64,000 nucleotides of DNA from Burkholderia ubonensis (GTDB taxonomy: Bacteria > Pseudomonadota > Gammaproteobacteria > Burkholderiales > Burkholderiaceae). Under the pieces are notes generated by a model that ran no database searches, was not told where the DNA came from, and worked only from the letters and a program-made list of their open reading frames with translations. The position numbers and the translations under genes are program-made. The stretch covers positions 1,178,001 through 1,242,000 of the forward strand of contig NZ_CP013422.1 of NCBI RefSeq assembly GCF_001718695.1, given 5' to 3'. Shown here in pieces: positions 62,689 through 64,000 of the stretch; position 1 is the first letter of the stretch, and each line of letters begins with the position of its first letter.

Positions 62689-62709
62689 TTGTATCATGTT
62701 GTGATGTAT
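62689..62709. promoter_or_regulatory. candidate MarR autoregulatory operator
   Basis: This site, TTGTATC-ATGTTGT-GATGTAT, is an imperfect inverted repeat 34 bp upstream of the marR start. It resembles the perfect repeat before the HPP-CBS gene (16 of 21 positions when one is reverse-complemented). It overlaps the likely promoter of marR and the ClC gene. Confidence 0.6.
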
Positions 62710-62742
62710 ATTCACACGACTGTTTTTCCCTTCTCCATCACG

Positions 62743-63156
62743 ATGACCGACACCCGACGCGCGCTGCACAAGTCCGACTTCGAGCAGCTCTCCGAATTCC
62801 GCTACCAGATGCGCCGCTTCGAGCGCTTCTCCGAGCGCGCCGCGCAAAGCGAAGGCGTGACGCCGCTGCAATACCTGCTGCTGCTGCACATCAAGGGCTA
62901 TCCGCAGCGCGAATGGGCGACCATCGGCGAGCTCGCGGAACGCCTGCAGGCGCAGCATCACGGCGTCGTCGCGCTCGTGTCGCGCTGCGAAGCGCTCGGG
63001 CTCGTGAAGCGCAAGCCGAGCGACACCGACCGCCGCCAGGTCGAGGTCCATCTCGAAGCCGCCGGCGAAACCCTGCTCGCGCGCCTCGCGGCGATGCACC
63101 GCGCCGAGCTGAAATCGCTCAAGGGCGCATTCCAGGTTCCCCAACTCGATTACTGA
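62743..63156 (+). CDS. MarR family transcriptional regulator
   Basis: A 137-residue winged-helix repressor. MTDTRRALHKSDFEQLSEFR begins the dimer helix. TIGELAERLQAQHHGVVALV is the recognition helix-turn-helix, and KRKPSDTDRRQVEVHLEAAG is the beta-wing with the DxRR family motif. The start is ATG 62743; longer in-frame starts overlap the operator. It is followed 17 bp later by the ClC channel gene (same operon). It probably represses its own promoter and that of the HPP-CBS gene through the paired sites. Ligand unknown. Confidence 0.92.
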   Translation: MTDTRRALHKSDFEQLSEFRYQMRRFERFSERAAQSEGVTPLQYLLLLHIKGYPQREWATIGELAERLQAQHHGVVALVSRCEALGLVKRKPSDTDRRQVEVHLEAAGETLLARLAAMHRAELKSLKGAFQVPQLDY

Positions 63157-63173
63157 CTTCAGCGTCCGACACG

Positions 63174-64000
63174 ATGAACGCCCCGCACAAACGCGATTTC
63201 GCGACCAACGACCGCCTGCCCCGGATAGCGCTGCTTGCCGCCGTGATCGGCGTGCTCAGCACGCTCGCGGCGTTCGTGCTGCTGAGCCTGATCCACTTGT
63301 TCACGAACCTGTTCTTCTTCCAGCGGTTCTCGTTCGCCGACCATTCGCCGTCCGGCAACACGCTCGGCGCATGGGTGATCGCGGTGCCGGTGATCGGCGG
63401 GCTGATCGTCGGGATGATGGCGCGCTTCGGCTCGGAAAAGATCCGCGGCCACGGCATCCCCGAGGCGATCGAGGCGATCCTGTTCGGCAAGAGCCGCATG
63501 TCGCCGAAGGTCGCGGTGCTCAAGCCGCTGTCGTCCGGCGTCGTGATCGGCAGCGGCGGCCCGTTCGGCGCCGAGGGGCCGATCATCATGACGGGCGGCG
63601 CGCTCGGCTCGCTGATCGCACAGTGCGTGAAGGTCACCGCCGCGGAGCGCAAGACGCTGCTCGTCGCGGGCGCGGCGGCCGGCATGACCGCCGTGTTCGG
63701 CACGCCGGTCGCCGCGGTGCTGCTCGCGGTCGAGCTGCTGCTGTTCGAATGGCGCCCGCGCAGCTTCCTGCCGGTCGCGCTCGCGTGCGCGGTCGCCGGC
63801 TTCGCGCGCGCGGTGTTGTTCGGCGTCGAGCCGCTGTTTCCGCTGACGACCGCCGCGCCGTCGCCGGTCGCACTGCTGTCGTGCGTGGTCGCGGGCCTGC
63901 TGTCCGGGATGCTCGCATGCGGGCTGTCGGCCGCGCTCTACCGCATCGAGGACGCGTTCGCGAAGCTGCCCGTGCACTGGATGTGGTGGCCCGCGCTCGG
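63174..64000 (+). CDS. ClC family chloride channel/antiporter (3' end outside window)
   Basis: At least 275 residues are readable; the gene runs off the window end. It starts MNAPHKRDFATNDRLPRIAL at ATG 63174. The ClC anion-selectivity sequences appear: RGHGIPEAIEAILFGKSRMS with KVAVLKPLSSGVVIGSGGPF (GSGGP region) and FGAEGPIIMTGGALGSLIAQ (the GxEGP loop), then AAAGMTAVFGTPVAAVLLAV. Whether it is a channel or a Cl-/H+ antiporter depends on the gating glutamate, which is the Glu of GAEGP and is present. It is cotranscribed with marR (17-bp gap), and the group with HPP-CBS suggests an ion-homeostasis module. Confidence 0.92.
   Translation, partial: MNAPHKRDFATNDRLPRIALLAAVIGVLSTLAAFVLLSLIHLFTNLFFFQRFSFADHSPSGNTLGAWVIAVPVIGGLIVGMMARFGSEKIRGHGIPEAIEAILFGKSRMSPKVAVLKPLSSGVVIGSGGPFGAEGPIIMTGGALGSLIAQCVKVTAAERKTLLVAGAAAGMTAVFGTPVAAVLLAVELLLFEWRPRSFLPVALACAVAGFARAVLFGVEPLFPLTTAAPSPVALLSCVVAGLLSGMLACGLSAALYRIEDAFAKLPVHWMWWPAL

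Noticed and set aside
1..64000. Mobile elements, prophage, CRISPR, toxin-antitoxin or secretion clusters
   Set aside because: I looked for transposases, integrases, repeat arrays and paired small genes and found none; all regions read as ordinary chromosome.

Overview
The window is about 64 kb of very GC-rich chromosome (well above 60 % G+C by eye) with 47 genes that I can support. Protein sequences and gene content point to a betaproteobacterium of the genus Burkholderia, most likely the B. cepacia complex. The main clues are the second IF-1 paralogue starting [11 protein letters not shown], a DUF4148 secreted protein, the PaaR-type operator ACCGACCGGTCGGT in front of paaH, and the nitrate reductase fused to a CysJ-like flavoprotein. 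Species assignment is inference. I saw no rRNA, tRNA, CRISPR array, insertion sequence, integrase or phage gene. This looks like ordinary chromosome rather than an island.

Layout. 1-5.5 kb: end of an Lrp/AsnC regulator, a DUF2182/DUF1326 pair with overlapping ends, and two MFS transporters. 5.8-6.9 kb: IF-1 paralogue and a cold-shock protein, with a perfect 21-bp hairpin between them. 7-13 kb: exported Ntn hydrolase, DHA2 efflux pump, Tat-exported phosphatase. 13-16.7 kb: LysE exporter, LysR, TauE/SafE permease, small Cys-rich protein, DUF4148 protein. 16.8-21.4 kb: a polyamine-type solute-binding protein translationally coupled to a membrane diguanylate cyclase, divergent from a MocR regulator. 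21.5-25.4 kb: mprF-acvB, lysyl-phosphatidylglycerol synthesis and hydrolysis. 25.9-37.7 kb: a complete nitrate assimilation locus. 37.8-57.4 kb: housekeeping and accessory genes (glycosylase-like protein, AraC, FAH, several transporters, HtrA protease, MocR, tandem GNAT, CPBP protease, aldo/keto reductase, MarC) ending in a paaH-paaK-enoyl-CoA hydratase operon. 58-64 kb: Ca2+/H+ antiporter, two LysR regulators, and an HPP-CBS / MarR / ClC channel group.

The best-integrated system is nitrate assimilation. The operon narK-nirB-nirD-nas runs on the minus strand; cobA (siroheme synthesis), nasT and nasS run divergently. The narK leader carries, in order, two NtrC-like sites 21 bp apart, a perfect sigma-54 promoter, two ANTAR-type hairpins and an intrinsic terminator just before the start codon. 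This layout implies a double gate: nitrogen limitation (NtrC/sigma-54) and nitrate (NasS-NasT antitermination).

Three genes, nirB, cobA and the HPP-CBS gene, each carry one frame-breaking single-base loss. In each case adding back one G to a short G run restores the family sequence. Such a consistent pattern suggests sequencing error in this assembly, but real decay is not excluded.
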